NCBI GenBank assembly: GCA_017380995.1
Contig: JAFOCY010000154.1
Coordinates: forward strand, 1-12,741
Length of the DNA stretch: 12,741 bases
Direction of reading: 5' to 3'
Source of the DNA: Oscillibacter sp.
Lineage (GTDB): Bacteria; Bacillota; Clostridia; Oscillospirales; Oscillospiraceae
The translations under genes and the position numbers were made by a program. This document shows, piece after piece, positions 12,706 through 12,741 of the stretch. The notes under the pieces are model-generated. The model saw only the letters and a list, made by a program, of their open reading frames with translations. It did no database searches and had not been told where the DNA came from. Within the stretch, counting starts at the first letter, position 1, and the number at the start of each line of letters is the position of its first letter.

Positions 12706-12741
12706 TGTTCTTTTACAAGTGTCGCTTTGACTTCGATACCA
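12702..12741 (+). CDS. Start of a second gene coupled to fic, partial
   Basis: ATG 12702 overlaps the fic stop (ATGA) and a second ATG follows at 12705; GGAGG lies at 12691-12695, 6 or 9 bases before them. The visible product is MMFFYKCRFDFDT and runs out of the window. Thirteen residues are too few to name a family. The overlap and strong ribosome site suggest that it is made together with the Fic protein and is its functional partner. Confidence 0.6.
   Translation, partial: MMFFYKCRFDFDT

Noticed and set aside
1..12741. CRISPR array, rRNA, riboswitch or replication origin
   Set aside because: No regularly spaced repeats, rRNA-like stretches, recognised aptamer or clustered DnaA-box pattern was seen on either strand.

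Overview
The window fits a spore-forming member of the Bacillota, most likely class Clostridia and possibly Oscillospiraceae. The evidence is a complete eight-gene spoIIIA sporulation operon next to asp23-nusB-xseA-xseB-ispA (an order conserved in Firmicutes), strong GGAGG ribosome sites, and fairly GC-rich, GCC/CTC/GGC-biased coding DNA. The family is an inference from gene content and style; no marker here fixes it.

1-7122 is read leftward (minus strand). spoIIIAA to spoIIIAH (7122 down to 2745) encode the ATPase, membrane parts and ring subunits of the mother cell-forespore channel (SpoIIIA-SpoIIQ). Nearly all genes overlap the next by 1 or 4 bases. A sigma-E-like promoter lies upstream of spoIIIAA and a hairpin terminator follows spoIIIAH. 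A separate sigma-A-type promoter then drives asp23 (yqhY), nusB, xseA, xseB and ispA, whose end is off the window. SpoIIIAF is about half the Bacillus length.

7292-9682 is read rightward: a near-consensus promoter with two TTGA-N4-TCAA operator-like sites, a MarR-family repressor, and an acyl-CoA synthetase (AMP-binding) gene closed by a strong terminator. This looks like an autoregulated two-gene operon for activating a carboxylic acid; the substrate is not readable from the sequence.

9690-11477 is accessory debris: an orphan leftward terminator, a C-terminal protein fragment of unknown family, the 5' head of one IS200/IS605 element (+), an IS256-family transposase cut off before its third catalytic residue, and the 5' head of a second IS200/IS605 element (-). 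Both IS200 heads keep leader structures able to bury the tnpA ribosome site.

11478-12741: a 45-base 3' fragment of tRNA-Ala(GGC) with CCA, followed on the minus strand by a terminator, has no 5' half. This is what the displaced attachment site of a tRNA-integrated element looks like, and by that logic the element runs rightward out of the window. Its first gene encodes an HTH-Fic protein that has lost the catalytic His of the Fic motif, a motif Gly, and the inhibitory Glu, while the frame is intact. A second gene coupled to it begins at the window edge. The altered Fic protein on a probable integrated element is the most interesting part of the window.
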